Shown one piece after another: positions 63,152-64,000 of a DNA stretch of 64,000 bases. Below the pieces are notes generated by a model. That model made no database searches, was not told the DNA's origin, and saw only the letters and a list, made by a program, of their open reading frames with translations. A program made the translations under genes and the position numbers. The stretch lies in assembly GCF_008087345.1 (NCBI RefSeq), contig NZ_VHIB01000014.1, forward strand, positions 62,001 to 126,000, read 5' to 3'. The stretch comes from Nocardioides caldifontis. Its GTDB lineage: Bacteria; Actinomycetota; Actinomycetes; Propionibacteriales; Nocardioidaceae. Positions within the stretch are counted from its first letter, which is position 1. Each line of letters opens with the position of its first letter.

Positions 63152-64000
63152 ATGAAACGACTACCTCTGGCCATCTGGGCGATGGTCGTCGGAGCCTTCG
63201 CGATGGGCGCCGACGAGTTCATCGTCGCCGGCGTCGTCCGCGAGATCGCCGATGCCCTCGACATCTCGATCGGCGCCGTCGGCCACCTCGAGAGCGTCTA
63301 CGCGCTCGGCGTGGCGATCGGCGCCCCCGTCTTCACCGCGATCGGCCTGCGGTTGGGCCGCCGCTCGATGCTGTTCACCACGGTGCTGGTGTTCCTTGCC
63401 GGCAACGTCCTGTCCGCGCTCGCGCCGACGTATGAGTGGGTGATGGCCGGCCGGATCGTGTCGGCCACCGCGCACGGCGCTTTCCTCGGCATCGCGGCCG
63501 TGCTCGCCGCCGAGCTCGTCGAGCCGGCCCGCAAAGGCCGGGCGATCGCGGTGGTGTTCTCCGGACTCACCGCCAGCACCGTGCTGGGGGCACCGATCGG
63601 CTCCGCGGTCGGGCAGGCACTCGGCTGGCGCTACACCTTCTGGACGCTGGTGGTGCTCGGCGGAGTGGCCCTGCTGGGCCTGGTCGCCACCCTGCCCAGG
63701 GACCGGCGGGCCGCTCACGGCCACGGAGAAGCCCACGACCACGGCCATGGCCACGAGCACATCCAGCAGCCCACTGAAGCGCACGCCCACGGGCACGAAC
63801 ACGGGCACGGCGCTGAGCACGACCACGCCCAGGGCGAGCACGGCCACGGACACGAGGCGGACACCGAAGGGCTCGACGCGCATGCGCTGGCCCACCTCGG
63901 CGGCGCCGGCCACGGCCCCACGATGCGCGAACAGGTGCAGGCGCTCCGGCGGCCTACGGTCTGGGGAGCGCTGCTGGTCACCCTCCTCGGCTACGGCGGA
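63152..64000 (+). CDS. DHA1-type MFS transporter with His-rich central loop (C-terminus beyond window)
   Basis: The first 283 residues are present, from ATG 63152 with AAGGAGAG upstream. Six N-terminal helices carry AMGADEFIVAGVV in helix 1 and GLRLGRRSM (motif A). After helix 6 (about residue 185) comes a loop of some 70 residues with 20 His, mostly as HGH, HEH and HDH, before TMREQVQALRRPTVWGALLV opens the second half. Ordinary members of this AraJ/YdhP-like family have a short loop there. A His-rich loop at the inner face suggests metal sensing or transport (Cu, Zn or Ni). It is probably co-transcribed with the DUF3159 gene. Confidence 0.85.
   Translation, partial: MKRLPLAIWAMVVGAFAMGADEFIVAGVVREIADALDISIGAVGHLESVYALGVAIGAPVFTAIGLRLGRRSMLFTTVLVFLAGNVLSALAPTYEWVMAGRIVSATAHGAFLGIAAVLAAELVEPARKGRAIAVVFSGLTASTVLGAPIGSAVGQALGWRYTFWTLVVLGGVALLGLVATLPRDRRAAHGHGEAHDHGHGHEHIQQPTEAHAHGHEHGHGAEHDHAQGEHGHGHEADTEGLDAHALAHLGGAGHGPTMREQVQALRRPTVWGALLVTLLGYGG

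Overview
The window is high-GC DNA with frequent GTG and TTG starts and families typical of Actinobacteria (BlaI/M56 pairs, ResB/CcsB, FprB, AfsR-type SARP regulators, DUF3159, DUF2752). The genus cannot be fixed from the sequence. Most of it reads as a metal-stress (copper, zinc, cadmium) and cell-envelope accessory region. It carries many gene relics, but I see no transposase, integrase, tRNA, rRNA or CRISPR array.

Left part (1-12.9 kb). A copper module on the minus strand (small membrane protein, CopC, CopD, the last cut by the window edge) faces a BlaI repressor and an M56 sensor peptidase. Then come a TlpA-type thioredoxin, DUF3105, DUF305, ResB, CcsB, a D,D-carboxypeptidase and apolipoprotein N-acyltransferase. 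An ArsR metal sensor divides this block from an ICMT-like methyltransferase and a CDF metal exporter. Four 19-bp dyads of one pattern (7 bp, 5-bp spacer, 7 bp), at 1740, 3155, 15124 and 28452, look like operators of one BlaI regulon.

Middle part (13-30.4 kb). This holds a frameshifted Nramp (MntH) relic, a DUF2752 protein, a ferredoxin-reductase/AurF-like diiron oxygenase pair, a lone transglutaminase, a lone FliL and an M23 peptidase. A CadD transporter and a CmtR-cadmium ATPase-LspA operon follow. Next are the remains of a second copper module (decayed copC, intact small membrane protein, decayed DUF3159 gene) and a methyltransferase.

Right part (30.7-64 kb). It contains an MMPL transporter, two related membrane-anchored hydrolases with a third copy further on, HMA proteins, a DHA2 drug exporter and a 1117-residue AfsR-like SARP regulator. 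After these come a multicopper oxidase with an inserted metal-binding domain and His-rich linker, a CzcO-like flavoprotein, and an SDR-VOC fusion. The right end has a copper ATPase/CopZ/DUF305 operon, a two-component system, an M23 peptidase, a Cys-rich copper-storage protein, a DUF3159 protein and an MFS transporter with a 20-histidine central loop (cut by the window end).

Regulatory logic is the most interesting layer. (i) The BlaI-type boxes link the copper and cytochrome c modules. (ii) GGACAGC-N4-GGACAGC repeats, the 7+4 architecture of SARP binding sites, lie upstream of up to six genes between 36 and 62.4 kb, around the AfsR-like gene. (iii) A different 11-bp-period repeat (NNCTTCA) lies upstream of both the response-regulator gene and the copZ-copper ATPase operon, the latter also having a CsoR-like dyad. 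The product calls are read from sequence and family knowledge; the regulatory links are inference.
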